Origin: Platycnemis pennipes
Lineage: Eukaryota > Arthropoda > Insecta > Odonata > Platycnemididae
Assembly: GCA_933228895.1 (NCBI GenBank)
Contig: OW121858.1
Location: 28,543,859-28,607,858 of the forward strand
Reading direction: 5' to 3'
DNA length: 64,000 nucleotides
The translations under genes were made by a program, and so were the position numbers. Below are positions 1-12,194 of this stretch, one piece after another (position 1 is the first letter of the stretch; every line of letters starts with the position of its first letter). Under the pieces are notes generated by a model, which saw only the letters and a list, made by a program, of their open reading frames with translations, had not been told where the DNA came from and did no database searches.

Positions 1-1414
1 TTAAGGTGCCGGCCTAGTCCACTCTTGGTTACAAACGCCTTCGAGCACACAGTGCACACATGCGGTCTCTGTCCAGTGTGCGTCGCGGCATGCTCCGTCA
101 GACTGCTTCTGACTCTGAACGTCTTCGAGCACGCCTCGCACTTGAAGGGTCTCTCAGCCCTATCAGCCGTCTCCGAGCAGTGATTCACCATGTGCCACCT
201 CACCTCCTGCTTCGTCTTGAAAAGTTTGTGGCACTGCTGACACTCCTGTGTCCTCTCCATGTGTCGAGTCATGTGCTGCCTCAGGTTCCTCTTGGCGACG
301 AACATTTTAGAGCAGATCTCACATTGGAAAGTCCTCTTACCGTCGTGGAACTTCATGTGCTCTTTTAGGTACTCTTTCGTGAAGTACTTCTTCCCGCAGA
401 TCTCGCAAGAGAACTTGCGCTCGCCGGAGTGTGTCACGGAATGCCTAGCGAGGTGACCTGCAGTCTTGTATGCATTGGGGCAATGGTCACATCTGTAAGA
501 CCTCTCATTCGCGTGCCTTCGCTTGTGACCACGCAACCGACGGGACTCGTTGAACTCCTTCCCGCAAACCTCACAGGCGTACGTGAGTCCACTGTGTGAC
601 TCCATGTGGGAAGTGAGTAGCCACTTCAACAGAAAAGATTTCGGACAGAAGGGGCAGCGGTGAGGGCGTTCAGACGAGTGCGTCCGCATGTGAATCTTCA
701 GGCTTGTGGACATCTTGTAAGCCTTCCCGCACACCCCACACTTGAAACGCCTCTCCAAAACGTGTACCGTGGTTATGTGGGTCTTAAGCTTGGACTTGCA
801 CCAAAAGCCTTGGGCGCAGATGCTACAACAGTAGGGCTTCAGTTGTACGTCAACCGAGTTGACGTGTGCGCACAGCTTCCCTTCCTTGGAGAAACAATTA
901 CCACTGCAATCCATCCATTCCTCCTCCTTGTGAGACCCCAACAAATCGTCCGCGTAGTCCGACGTCCTCCCAGAGACCCCGCATTCCAGTTTACGCATCT
1001 CGAGGTGGATTGAACGTATGTGGTCTACCAGGTGGTCTTTCTGGGCGTAGACCTTGCCACAATGGTCACAACCGAACAATGTGTTCTTCCTCCTCGTGCT
1101 CAAGTCACTCTTCTGAGTGAAGTCGTTCCAATCTGAGTGAGGAAACTGTGATTCACCCTCGTTCCTCTGTCCACACACCTCACCAGATCCCACATTCTTT
1201 TCCACCCTCTGGTGATCCCTGACGTGCGTCGACAGTGATGACTGAGAGTCAAAGGAAGCCCCACATTCACTGCAAATAAACGTCTCGGTGGATTTCCGTT
1301 GGCACGACATACTACTAGAGGCAATCTCGGGCTCCCTAAGTGCTTCCAGCTCCACAATGGCTCTGCTTGACTGGAGTCTCGAGGATGTATCTTGGTCATA
1401 GAAGTCACTTCGAT
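1..1414 (-). CDS. Gene A C2H2 zinc-finger exon (partial)
   Basis: Reading leftward from the acceptor TTTTTCTAG at 1415, the frame is open to the window edge. After a short serine-rich stretch it encodes about 13 C2H2 units, among them FICSECGASF, FGCDHCGKVY, YCCSICAQGF, FKCGVCGKAY and FKCEACSKTF, with TGEKP-like linkers only loosely kept. Two units between the second and fourth good fingers are degenerate: one lacks a normal cysteine pair, and the next has C-x3-C spacing and Asp where the last His belongs. The array corresponds finger by finger to gene B, and continues past the point where gene B has a stop. The last finger is cut by the window end. Confidence 0.93.
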
Positions 1415-4400
1415 CTAGAAAAATGTTAAATAAAAGTGAGAAGCTAGTACATTCAGTTACAGACTTAAATTCTCAAAAATGAGGGAGTATTGGAGAGCCC
1501 ATATCATTTGAGCTAGATATAAAGAAGAACACATGCGATGTCAAATATTTTTTAGCTATCGCTTAGGGGTAGCTTGAAATCACTAGATATTTACGTAGGT
1601 TTGTCTTATGAAAAATTATTGTGCTTCAGGCTTAAGATTGGGTGGATGCAGCTCTCCTCTCCATCGTCTTTCCAGCTAAGCTCAAAGTAGGAAGTTTCGT
1701 CATATCTTTGATGACAGAGAATGAGTAGAATACCTGCAGTTCCTGGGCATAGGAATATAATAGTCCCCCTGCATTCTATATAGCAGTACCAGGGCATTAA
1801 ATTAAATGTTCCATGCCGGTGGTTGAAATAAGAGAGGTTGTGCAGAAGAGATTGGGTTAGTTTGGTAATGTGTTGGCCTCCCATAGTAAAGGGCCCTCGT
1901 TCTAATCAAAAGCAATGCTTAGATTTGTCTTTGGAATCGCAGCCATTGCTTGGGTGCCTCCTAGAGAGAACATCCGGTACAGTCATTCCAGAAATCTAAA
2001 TGAATATCCACAGCTATATTTCACACTGCTATAGTCAATATAATGGCGTGTGGCTAGAGGTAATATGTCATTAACCATGCGACAATGAGTCTAAGGCTAA
2101 AAAAACCTTTGTTTACAAATTACGAAGTATTGTGTTTAAAGGAGCCTGGGCCTAGCCACCTTGGAACACTGGTTTCCATCATAAAATCGAAATTAGGCAA
2201 GGTTGTGCCAGGATTGCAGACCCTCCTCCATGTCTACTCCGGAACATGAAAGTTTGAAAGAACTATAATTTGTTTGCGGTGTAGATCTGCATTATGCGTG
2301 GGAAATCGAATACTTGTATTGCTCAGTTATATATGTACAGTTATCAGGCTTTATATTTCCTGTAAAAATGGATATAAAACTCTGAAATTTGAAGGTGTGT
2401 ATTTATGCATTACCTATTGTTTCAGAGAGTTCAAATGTGATTAATAAATTTGAGTGATCCCTCCCCAACTTTTATAGCACTGATCAATCTCTGCCATTTA
2501 CAGAAGTTGTACCAGGGCTCTGAGGATTGGAGGTCAGATGTCTCAGATGTCACACACATTTGATCCCACCTGAAATACACATACGCCTTTATGATTGTCC
2601 CATCCTCTTCTCACTCTGCAAAAGCTTACCTTTCTGACTAACTCTGCTTCCTGCTTTATCTTCCTGGTTTTCAGAATGACCATCTCCAATGCCATGGATG
2701 CTCACAATGCCTGTCTGAAATAAGAAACACTGTCAACACCCCCATGGTGAATCTATCTGGACTCTCGAGAAAACAAGGTATTAAAATAAAATATCCACTA
2801 CATTGTAGAATATAAGAAATTTTAAGAAAATGCCATTACATGCCATAAAAGAGTATTGTGTGATACAAATCTATCTGTGTGTGTGTGTGTGTAAATTGTG
2901 TGATCTCATCTATCAAGGCTCATCACCCCAATCCTGATTGAAAAATATCAAATTCTGCACCTCATTGAAAGCCTGCAGTGAAGCTGCCACCACCCACTGC
3001 TGGAACGTTCATGTGGTCACATGCTCTACATTAGCCACGAACTCAAAATCTATCACCAGTCTATCATTTCCCACTTGTCCCTTTGACTTCTCACAGGTCT
3101 TATGTGTTTTTCCAAAGCAGCAGTTCCTCATACTTTTTTACCTGATGGGTGACCCAAGAGCATAGTTGAACACAGAAATCAATTTAGAGACCTTGAGAGA
3201 CCAATGGGTGATTGGCAAATTACTAATGAAGAACTAATAAAAGAAATGGTTGGTGAGTTTACATTGTGGAAGTTATTCATTATAAAAAAGAAAAAAACTT
3301 AGTTCTTTTCCACAAATATATTTAAAACAAATCTACCGGTTTCGGCCTTCTCGGGACATTCTCAAGATTACAGTGACACTGTGGAAAAGAACTAAGTTTT
3401 TTCTTTTTTTATAGTCAAGAACTACCTGCTCATTGACTTTTGTCAATATCCTAGACTTTATTATTGGATACTCCCCTTGTATGAGATTCTAAAGTGACAC
3501 AAGAGCATAAAATAAGTAGAACTTTTATCTCTGAACAGTGTCATTTTGAGAAGCGAAGGTCACAAAATAGAACTAGTGACCAACCTCGGGTTTGCTCTCA
3601 TCATCGTCCTCACTGCCGAATGGATCTCTCTCTTCTACATCATCTTCTCCATCACTTTCCTCTGACTTCAAACTCACCTGAGAAGCAAAACAATGTGACT
3701 AGTTAATGTGGGGCACAAAAGTGAGGTAAATCAGGAGAACAGACGAGTGAAATATGATAGAGACAGAGCATAGGGATTGCAGAGTAGTACACCATCAAAT
3801 GTCCTTGGTTGTTTGTTGATATTACCTTCCACAGTATAGCTATGAAATCAAAACTATAATATAATGTATGACATAACATATTACGATAAAATATGGGATG
3901 ACATGATAGTTGGGAGTTATTGAGGTCTGGTGGGTAAAATGCTGACCTACCAAATAAAGGCTCCCAGTTCGTATCCCCTCAGAAGTCTTTCTGGACACCC
4001 CACCTTAAATCCTGGTGAATCGATTTTTTTGTGTGTAGTAACTTTGTAGGAAATTGCATGTGGCCCAAGATAAGAAACTGGCCTCCCTACCCTGAATATG
4101 AGTGAATTTAACATGCCAATGGCTGTGGGAGTATATTAAAATCGCATGCAAGTTCATATTGTGAAGAATGAAAATGAATTTTTACCCAGCCATTAAATAT
4201 GTTAAAAAAATGCATTAACTGAACTGGTGAACGATAACAGGGAATTATTCATCAGACCATTGCACTGCATTGATTCAACAGTTTTACTACAGGTTACTAC
4301 TAAACGACACTCACTGAAACTTGTTTTATCACATGAAATCTGCATTGAATAAATAAAATTATTTTTTTGAGAAATTTTTAAGTCACATTAATAAAATACA

Positions 4401-7400
4401 AATTCCAGGAGAAGAGACACAGTGTACTGGTGTGAAAAATGTGACCAGGGACTTTGCTTTGACTGTTTTGAGATCTATGGCACCAAGCAGAATTACTGAG
4501 GTAGGCCATTTTTATTACTGGTATAATCATCGCCGAATGTGTAATGCTAGCATCCCCAATGCCGAGAGGCAGCCTTTTGTGCATGTGTAACTATAATATA
4601 TTCAATGCCTAGTACTTCATATTAAATATTGTATTTTTCAAATAGTATTACCTACATGCAAATAATACACCAGAGTTTCTTTGCATTAAATAAGGAATGT
4701 AATCCGATTTTTGTTAGTGGTAGAGGAGAAGAAAAATATTTCACCAAAGAATATTCCAAAACTTATTAGGTAATACAATTATTACCACAAAATATTATAG
4801 ACAAGACATTATTTTATGTACACAAAAAATCGGATATAATTTAATGATTAGTTTTAAAGTTAATTTTTTTTATCAGCTATATGCAAAAACTGGTGATTCC
4901 ATTTAAATCTCCTCCGACCTACAAGATGGGATTCCTTTAAATCTCCTCCACCCTTGAAGGGTCAAAAGCCTTTAAAAATCTACGAAGAAAGAGGAAATTG
5001 TGTCAGCTGGTTGAAGCATCTGGATAGAAATCAGGAGCTTCCAGGTATTAGGTAAATGATGTTTTTGCTATTGAAATTCTCCTGCTGTTCAATTTCAGTG
5101 GATCTCTTTTAAGGCTTTTATATCAAATTTGCAATCCTTTGATAGCCATTGGAGCCTCATAACATGTAGGGCTCTAATATAATATTGATGTGTATAATTT
5201 ATTTATTTCATTAACTGGAGGTGTGCAATGGAGTAGGAATGTATAGTCCATCCCCTCTAAAACCTCCTTTAATTCAAACACTCTACACTGATTGGACTTA
5301 GCCACAAAGTGGTTAGCTAGTGATAATGTGTGACATGGAGACTAATAAAATCTCCTTCGGTGAAATTTCCCCTTCATCCTCGAATCGGACTTCCACTGAA
5401 AACTAATGTATGTAGAGTATCATCTCTGCAGCCACTTAACTTCCACATCCCATATATAGATTTAGGCGATGCTTTGTGGAACCGTGATACACTCAGTAGA
5501 AAATGTCATGAGTGACTTTCATATAAGAATTTCACACCTTGACAACAGAAAGCTCCATATAAAATTCCTTAGATATATTTGAAATATTGAGACACTCCTT
5601 TGCACCTAATGCACGAAATTTTAATTACCTCACTGATGTTACAATATCACTGTTATTTTAACCATTTTAACATTTGGCCAGTTTTCCAATCCCAAAGCCC
5701 AAAAGACCCCCAACTCCAATGGTGCTATTACTACCTACCTTGATGCAGATCACCTTCCTTCACCCCTGCTCTTTATAACTTCCAACTCAACCAACCCCCC
5801 TCCCCTACCCTTTCTGTTTGAGTCCTACCCACATAACCCCCTGAATTAAATATATATAGCCCTTGTTTTTTTGCTGATCAGTAGCCCTTGAAAATAATGA
5901 TTTTGTAGTGAAATCCATAAGGCATTTAAATATTCCTGTGAAATTTGTCATGACTGCTTTCTTTTTACCATGTTAAACCATAACATGATAATTTAAATCC
6001 TTGACTGAGATGAAAATTAATTCTGACATACCCATATTGCAGGTGGAAACTAAAATGTGGTCGTTTACCAATTTTTTTATTGCCGAATCTGATAGAGTTT
6101 GTAAAATAAAAAGACCTGTATTCTTCTGTTTTTGATCCATCAATTATTTCCCGAGTTATAGGCATCGAAAAACTGATGTTTTTAACCCTTTCAGAAAAGT
6201 GGGCATGGTGCAACCTCTGACATATATCGACTTCGTCCAATCACAACTGAACCCGCGAAGCTACTTTGCCTTATTGCAATAGGGGGGACACAGCTGACTC
6301 GGCCAATGGGGGTGATTACGACAGCATCTGTGCGAGCATACCTTCCGAGAATCCCCCTCCACTCCCTTTCCCTCCCCTAAAAGCAGTCAAGGACGGGAGG
6401 AAAATGACATCAATGTTATCACAGCAGCATTTTTGGTGGGTGTCACCTTTTGCTTATTTAAATTTTTGATTTATGAGTGAATGGTTGCGGTTAGGAGATT
6501 AATTTTTTCACTAAAATTATTTTTTCGTTTCCATATAATGATTTCGTGTACAAAATTGCGATTTCGGTTCCGAGTAAATGCCCCCATTCCATCCATGCAT
6601 TAATCCTTACACAAAGATAAGTATAATATTTTATTACAAACACCCAAATCATTAAAGCGATTCTCTTTCACAGACTACTCACATCAATTTCAATGTCACC
6701 GCCCATTGTAGACTGATTCTCTTCAAGGTGATAGTTATCTGTGGTGAGGCTGTGTGAGTCCTGGATCAGCATATCCTTGTCCAAACCATCCTCTTTACAC
6801 TTGACAGGTATCTGCGGAGATATTTTATGGTTAACTATGCAACGAGTATGCCATGAAATGAAAGCAGGAGGAAAAATGAAGTTAAATTAAATTAATTTAC
6901 TCAAAATTACATACTGTGGATTCTGGTAACAATTGTTGTTTTCAAAATCAATGGCAATGCACATTGTGTTGGTATCATTGCTGTAACTAAATAATATTTT
7001 CCTTAATGTTTCAGCTATAATTTGGCAGAAGCAATTCCTTATAATCATACGAAAACTGTTTTCACACTCTATGCATACTTTTCACAACCATGTGTGAGAT
7101 CTAATATGTTGAAGGCGTTGGTGAAAAATACATATACATGTGGAGGAAAAACAGTATTTACTAACTGATAGGTAATATTGAATAAGCGATTTGACTATTT
7201 AAAACTTAAAAAACACTTTTTGAGTTGGTGTTCACACACCAAGATTTTTTGACATTACTTATTTTCAATAGATTTCTGCACTAGCTGGCATTTTTCTGAC
7301 TCAAAATGCAATTTTTTTATAACATCTATTGTAGAGATGGATTATCTAACATGTTTTGCGTACTCGCTGTGAGCTGCAGAATGAGAATCCACTTGATCTA

Positions 7401-10400
7401 GTGTTTATTAAAGCCTAAATTGAAAATATCCTAGAGGCTGCGAAGATTTCTGTGGTGATTACAGTGATTAGAAGATGACTTGAGCATTTCTGGTTTTTTC
7501 CATTTTGGTTCATTCAGCTCGATGACAGTTTCAGAGGCATTCCAGATGGCATCTCCAGGTTCAAAGCATAGGAAAGTTGATGTAGGAAATACATAGGCTG
7601 AAGTTATCCACAATTCGATAGGTATTGATCTTCAGACCCAATGGTGGCATCTGGAATGCCAGCAAAACTCGTCCATCAGGATTTAACAATGCAGAAGTAA
7701 CCTGAAAACTCTCAAGTCACATGAAACTATTTTAATTCACTTCAACTTCCCATTTCCACATAGGATAAAATTAACTTTCCTGAATAATTAACCGTTTCGC
7801 TGCGGCTCACTCTCTGGATACCTACTCTTCACATGCGGCGGAAAGGTGAAAGCGCTACAGTGAGAACGAAAAAGTACGTTCACAGCAGCCTACCGTGCGA
7901 TCATACTAGGTATGTTCACAGCAGCGAAAGGGTTAAGGATAACATTATCACAACACCAGAATATTGAGGCACAACATCTTTTTAATTCTTCGTCATAATG
8001 ACTTCAGTAATGTAATAATTTACTCCAGCTGGTGTTCCTACATTGTATAAATTTCATCCTAATCACATTCATTTCATAACATGAATCATTCCCAGAATTA
8101 ACACCAGAGTGTAAATATTTTATCTTTCCATCAAAAGAGGTGCTCTGTACTACTCTGCTCCACTCAAATTTTTCCATATAAAAAGATCACTGCTACCTGT
8201 TGTGTATTTAAAGTGTATATGCACGAAATAAGGATAAAAAGTGAACATGATGATTTAAATCCTTAATTGTGATAGGAAAGTTAAAGCAGACAAACCCACA
8301 TTGCAGGTGGCTACTACACTTCCATCCATGCATTAATCCTAACAACATAAATTGAATATTTGATTCCAAACACCCGAATCCCTAAAGTGATTCTCTTTTG
8401 CATACTACTCACATTAATATCAATGTCACTGCCCATTGTTGACCGATTGTCTTCAAGGTGATAGCTATCTTTTATGAGGCTGTCAGAGTCCTGGACCAGC
8501 AAATCCCCATTAGAACCGTATTCTTCAAACTTCACAGCAACCTGTGGATGTTTAACTATGCAAATAACTTCATGTCATGAAATGGAACCAAGGGGAAAAA
8601 TGATGTTAAATTAAATTAGTTACTTGGCTTTATGGTTATTCATGGGATGCGACTAACAGCACAGGTGTGTGATCTAATATGTTGAAGTTGTTGGTAAGAA
8701 ATAAATATATTGTGGAAAAACAGTACTTACCATGGACAATCTATGTGGATACACACCTTAAGAGGACTATATCATGAAGATAATGAATGAGGGAAGGATA
8801 ACCTAAAGAACATTATGTGAAAACATTATTATGAAAATTAACTACAGCACATTTAAAAAGAACTAATATGTGGAATAATAAAGGATAATGGAGTGATTGT
8901 TAGCTTTCAACAACGGCAACATCTGTTTTAGAATATGGGTCATTCCATGTCATGTCGACCAGGTGGTTGCCCCAGGACAACCCATTTGGACCAACTTTCG
9001 CAAAACATCTTCATTTGATAGGTTAATCAAGACCCCAAAGCCATTTAAGCCATTCTCATACATGATCAAGGGTGACGATGAAAACAAATATCCATATTAA
9101 TTGTATTTTGGGTCCTTTAACAGTTTGAGTGCTAGCGACGTAATATAACTTTCCTTTGAAACTTCTCAGAACTGCCGGCAACGTAATGTTATGTCACGTT
9201 GATTTACACACCATTTTTCACCACCGCCATTTTATTACATTGAAATTTCTTCATGAAGCGGTTCAATAGACCACCTAGTTCACATAAAACACTCTGGATG
9301 GCAACTTACTGCACTATTGGCTAAGCAAACTTATGTGCTTTATCATCCTGTCACTCGTGTGAAAGTCATTCATCATGGCTGATGCTCCACTCCGAAATGA
9401 AGATATCCTAAGTGAACTATGTCAAGAATGGGATGATAGCTGTACTTCAGAGGACACAGATATCAGTGATGGTGATCCAGATTTTATCGTCAATGAAGGT
9501 ACTTCTGATTCAGGTAAGATAAGAGTATTTTATGCCACATTATGCCACATTTTTTTATTCTGTGCAAGTGCTGCTGTTTTTTCTTCTGTGCAAGTGCTGC
9601 TGTTTTTTCTTCTCTCCACTTTTTACAACCCTTGTGAAGTTTTGTGTAAGTGTACTTTTGGGAATATTAGTATCCAATTACTCAATTTAGTTTCTCAAAT
9701 ACCTGAAATGTATAGGTACTTGTTTTATTGCTTCTCAGAATCAAATTATAGCAGCAGCTCGAACAAGGAAGAAGCAGACGCAGTGCTTCCGGTTCCTCAT
9801 GGTTGCAGAGGAAGAAAGGGGAGGCCATGAGCAAGAGGTGGACGGAGGATTATGGCTGATAGACAAGATGAAGATTGGAGTGAGATAGACCATGTTCCAT
9901 GTCGAAATGTTTTTACCGGTAATTCTGGCATGGTTGAAGAAACTGGCCTCGAGAAAACTAGACTTCTCATTGATTTTTGTACTATTTCTTTGATAATGAT
10001 ATAATAAATATCATCAAGGAACAAACCAACCTATATTCTAGGCAAATTCTCCAAAAAAAGGAGACTGAACCAAATTTCTCCAAACAGTAGGCTGCAAAAG
10101 TGGAAAACTGTGGCGCAGGAAGATGTACGAAAATTCCTTGCAATCATTTTGCACATAGCATCAGTGAGCCATCTTTGGCCAGTCATTGGAGCATAGGTCC
10201 TGTGATATTATGTAATTTTAGCCCAAATGTAATGAGTAGGGATAGATTTCTATCCATTTTAGCAAATTTTCATTTAAATGATAACACCAGTGCAAAGAAA
10301 CAAGGGGAACCAAGTTTTGATTTACTAAATAAAGTTCATCCTATGTTTGAGTTGCTCAGAAGTTGGGTTCAAAGTGCATATCAACCAGTAGAGGATTTGA

Positions 10401-12194
10401 CCATCGATGAAGGTATGCGTGCCTTCGAGAGGAAGACTGAGTTTCAAACAGTACATGCCTCATAAACCTAGCTTTTATGGAATAAAGTTATATATGCTAT
10501 GAAAAAGTGATTATGGGTATATTTGGAACTTTGATGTGCTTTGCGGTCAGGAAAATGTTGTGAAGAATGTCATCATAAGTCTTCTCGGAAATTTAGCCGG
10601 AAAAGGGCACACTTTGTATACGGTGCTACACAAGCCCTACGCTCACCATGGAATTGGAGGGTCTCCAAACTGCATTGGTGGGAACTGTACACAAAAATAG
10701 GAGAGGGATGCCCAGTGCACTTCATAGTCCTCATCTTAGTCGTGGGGAACAAGTTTACAGGAGAAAAGGCAACATACTCGCGTTATGTTGTGGACAAGCA
10801 TGATGTTTACATCCTTGGTACACAGCATACTTCAGAAATGGTGTCATAAATAAATCAAAGAGGGAATCAAAGAACCAAGTAGACAGCAGTGGTGGGAGCA
10901 AGAAAAAAATTGGTGTTGATCTTTCTGACCAACGTATGTCATATGGTGTATTTGACCACTGCAGTATGATATGGTGGAGAAAATTAACCTTCCACATGGT
11001 TTTGATGACAGTGGCAAATTAATATGTTTTGTATATTCAAGTGAGAGGGAAAAAAATTCAATGACTTCATTCATGAAGGACCTTTGCATTAACTTAGCAG
11101 TTACTCGGGAGGAATCTTGTTCAGGGCCTGGAGTGGAATTCTGTACACACTTAATGACACCTATCGGTATTGGTGGCTACCGACGGTCGTCACTTTTCAT
11201 GAAAACAATGAAATGGTTCACATTTCAGTTCAGTTATCCCAGGGTTACTTCGTTTGATCTATCTATGATTACTTTCCAACGAATTCTGAAGTTTTATTAT
11301 CCATTTGCTACATCTCCAGAGCACTTGTCCAACTTAATGTCTGCGAGGGATGTAAACAGTATACATAACGCTCCCTAGGTCTATAAACTGTTGAAATTTT
11401 CAACAGTAAATTGGGTCAACTGTTAAAATTCCCCTGCCACACACCCTCGAGGTGGCTTGCAGGTTATGCCGTAGATATACATAATTCAATTCTTTTCGCA
11501 AAGGGGTATGACACTGATCTAATTCTTAAAACATCCATACACTCCTATGCATTATGGTTAATCCTATAGTATCTAGCACCTTGTAATATGCCTAGCCACT
11601 CTTAGCTACATATTACCAACTGCTATTTTAATACTGAGTTATCCAGAGACCAAAAACATTACTTATACAAACATATTAGGTGGAGTCGAACATAAATCAT
11701 TACAATGTAGCATATACTTACATCACTACATTCAGTACTCCGTACTACGCTCACCGACGAGATATTCCCTCTGATGCGGATGTCATAAACTTCCTGACAC
11801 TCCACGCAGCGTCGCTTAAAAATATGGAACTCTCTCAAATTTTTCACGCAATTGGAACAAACCATCCATGGATACAAAGCTTCCTTAACGACCTGAGAAA
11901 GTTAAAATCGGCAGTGGGTTACAGCTTAAGTCCATATTTACATTGTTTCGCTAAATTTTCCCACGAAAACTACCCACACAAGTGTTATCACGAGTGTGAC
12001 AGATAAAGTACAAAACAAACAAATACATGACATATATAATTACAATTAGTTTCGCTTACCACCAATTGCAGTAGACTTTCTACTGCTTGTTTCACCACGA
12101 ATTCGCCGTCGTAATTCTCATCCAATATGTCAACAAGGTGACAACCGGTACTAAGACACAACCTACACATACAATGCTCACGTAATCCATGCAT
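1..12194 (-). CDS. Gene A: ZAD-C2H2 zinc-finger protein, 3' end outside window
   Basis: Predicted exons on the minus strand: 12194-12060, 11892-11722, 8541-8413, 6811-6683, 3677-3585, 2714-2630 and 1414-1 (continues). The summed length leaves two bases of an unfinished codon, so all phases agree and no stop occurs in 718 codons. Order: ZAD (two exons, CRLC and CSNC zinc ligand pairs), four acidic linker exons, then a C2H2 array. ZAD proteins are insect nuclear DNA-binding factors in which ZAD mediates dimerisation and the fingers bind DNA. The start is the ATG at 12194; the in-frame codon five positions upstream is TTG where gene B has ATG. The donor after 3585 (GTTGGT) is weak but is GT. Gene B is the closest relative. 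Target genes are unknown. The exon model is inference from splice motifs and paralogue alignment. Confidence 0.82.
1419..2629. other. Gene A last intron
   Basis: AT-rich intron with no coding signal. It includes a tRNA-like SINE head near 1850-1907. Confidence 0.5.
1845..1910 (+). repeat. Possible tRNA-derived SINE head
   Basis: GGTTAGTTTGGTAATGTG followed by GGGCCCTCGTTCTAATC resembles spaced A- and B-box promoter motifs. No clean tRNA cloverleaf is present, so a SINE relic is more likely than a tRNA gene. Confidence 0.35.
2630..2714 (-). CDS. Gene A linker exon, type 3
   Basis: 85 bp (28 codons plus one base), TTTCAG acceptor and GTAAGC donor. The peptide TGIVSIHGIGDGHSENQEDK aligns with gene B exon 26948-27032, which has the same length and phase. 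The odd base completes a GAT codon with the finger exon. Confidence 0.72.
2872..2892. repeat. (TG)n microsatellite
   Basis: About eight TG dinucleotides in gene A intron sequence. Confidence 0.8.
3281..3413. repeat. Short fold-back element
   Basis: Two arms, 3281-3314 and 3380-3413, are near-perfect inverted copies (both contain ACTTAGTTCTTTTCCACA) around a 65 bp loop with ACCGGTTTCGGCC. Typical of a MITE; located in a gene A intron. Confidence 0.75.
3585..3677 (-). CDS. Gene A linker exon, type 2
   Basis: 31 codons, strongly acidic (VSLKSEESDGEDDVEERDPF...). Acceptor is CTTCTCAG; the donor is GTTGGT, weaker than the GTATGG and GTACAT donors of the equivalent gene B exons. Equal in length (93 bp) to gene B exon 25211-25303. 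The VKxEES start resembles a SUMO-attachment-like acidic motif, but that is speculation. Confidence 0.7.
3919..3980 (+). repeat. Possible tRNA-derived SINE head
   Basis: GGTGGGTAAAATGCTGACC and CCCAGTTCGTATCCC resemble A and B boxes of RNA polymerase III promoters. Weak match. Confidence 0.35.
4140..4380. repeat. Dispersed repeat, copy 1
   Basis: Shares long blocks (GAAGAAT.AAAATGAATTTTTA, GAATAAATAAAATTATTTTTT) with 22800-23035 in the same orientation. Because genes A and B are oppositely oriented, this is a dispersed repeat rather than homologous intron sequence. Confidence 0.55.
4585..5985. other. Gene A intron, no recognised content
   Basis: AT-rich, short random frames only. The ORF-length stretches on both strands lack codon structure. 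Confidence 0.4.
5990..7170. repeat. Duplicated intron-exon segment, copy 2, with internal insertion
   Basis: Blocks here match 8240-8730, including TATTGCAGGTGG, CATCCATGCATTAATCCT, the type 1 linker exon and GATCTAATATGTTGAAG. About 530 bp (6055-6590) between the first two blocks has no counterpart in the other copy, so it was inserted here or lost there. Confidence 0.65.
6683..6811 (-). CDS. Gene A linker exon, type 1 copy 2
   Basis: 43 codons (IPVKCKEDGLDKDMLIQDSH...), CCGCAG acceptor and GTGAGT donor. Same length and phase as 8541-8413 and clearly duplicated from it together with flanking intron: blocks around 8240-8730 match blocks at 5990-6050 and 6590-7170. Adding this exon keeps the frame, so both copies can be retained in the mRNA or spliced alternatively. 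Confidence 0.72.
7431..7690. repeat. Fold-back repeat related to 23160-23460
   Basis: Contains an imperfect inverted pair (CCAGATGGCATCTCCAGG near 7545 and CCAATGGTGGCATCTGG near 7640). The same sequence family, including the flanking AGCTTTCGCAGC-like end and CATTTTGGTTCATT motif, recurs at 23160-23460. Confidence 0.55.
7792..7932. mobile_element. Small TTAA-flanked MITE
   Basis: 141 bp bounded by TTAA at 7788-7791 and 7933-7936. Ends are CCGTTTCGCTGCGG and its approximate complement CAGCGAAAGG. Same end family as the elements at 27663 and 39017. TTAA targets are the hallmark of piggyBac transposition. Confidence 0.65.
8240..8730. repeat. Duplicated intron-exon segment, copy 1
   Basis: Partner of 5990-7170; carries the type 1 linker exon 8541-8413 and both flanks. 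Confidence 0.65.
8413..8541 (-). CDS. Gene A linker exon, type 1 copy 1
   Basis: 43 codons (VAVKFEEYGSNGDLLVQDSD...), flanked by CCACAG acceptor and GTGAGT donor. It matches gene B exon 20436-20561 and the next gene A exon (6811-6683), so it is one half of a tandem exon duplication. Low-complexity acidic/serine sequence, probably a disordered spacer between ZAD and fingers. Confidence 0.75.
9121..11422 (+). mobile_element. Dead piggyBac-like element
   Basis: Flanked by TTAA at 9117-9120 and 11423-11426; both ends start CAGTT inward. A 21 bp palindrome (arms ACTGTTGAAA/TTTCAACAGT) sits just inside the right end at 11386-11406. It encloses the broken transposase gene and lies in the gene A intron on the opposite strand. 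Confidence 0.55.
9375..11380 (+). pseudogene. piggyBac-family transposase pseudogene (DDE_Tnp_1_7)
   Basis: The start MADAPLRNEDILSELCQEWD is followed by a probable intron (9514-9738, GTAAGA..CTTCTCAG) that joins an acidic leader. Conserved piggyBac blocks appear in shifting frames: FFDNDIINIIKEQTN; WKTVAQEDVRKFLAIILHIA; MSRDRFLSILANFHLNDN; YQPVEDLTIDEGM with the first catalytic Asp; FKQYMPHKPSFYGIKLYM; and GVDLSDQRMSYGVFD..WWRKLTFHM around the third Asp. Several frameshifts and stops make it non-functional. The acidic N-terminus and the order of blocks are those of full-length family members. Confidence 0.85.
11722..12194 (-). CDS. Gene A ZAD exons 1 and 2
   Basis: Exon 1 (12194-12060, 45 codons) begins MHGLREHCMCRLCLSTG and holds the first zinc-binding cysteine pair. 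Exon 2 (11892-11722, 57 codons) holds the second pair (CSNC) followed by a FKRRC..CQEVYD stretch. The intron (12059-11893) has GTAAGC and TTTCTCAG boundaries and is in the same place and phase as in genes B and C. ZAD folds around one zinc held by four cysteines and normally dimerises. Confidence 0.85.

Noticed and set aside
60..1120. Several plus-strand frames of 65-117 codons
   Set aside because: They are shadows of the minus-strand zinc-finger exon of gene A.
3919..3980. A functional tRNA gene
   Set aside because: Only A/B-box-like motifs; no cloverleaf with paired acceptor stem.
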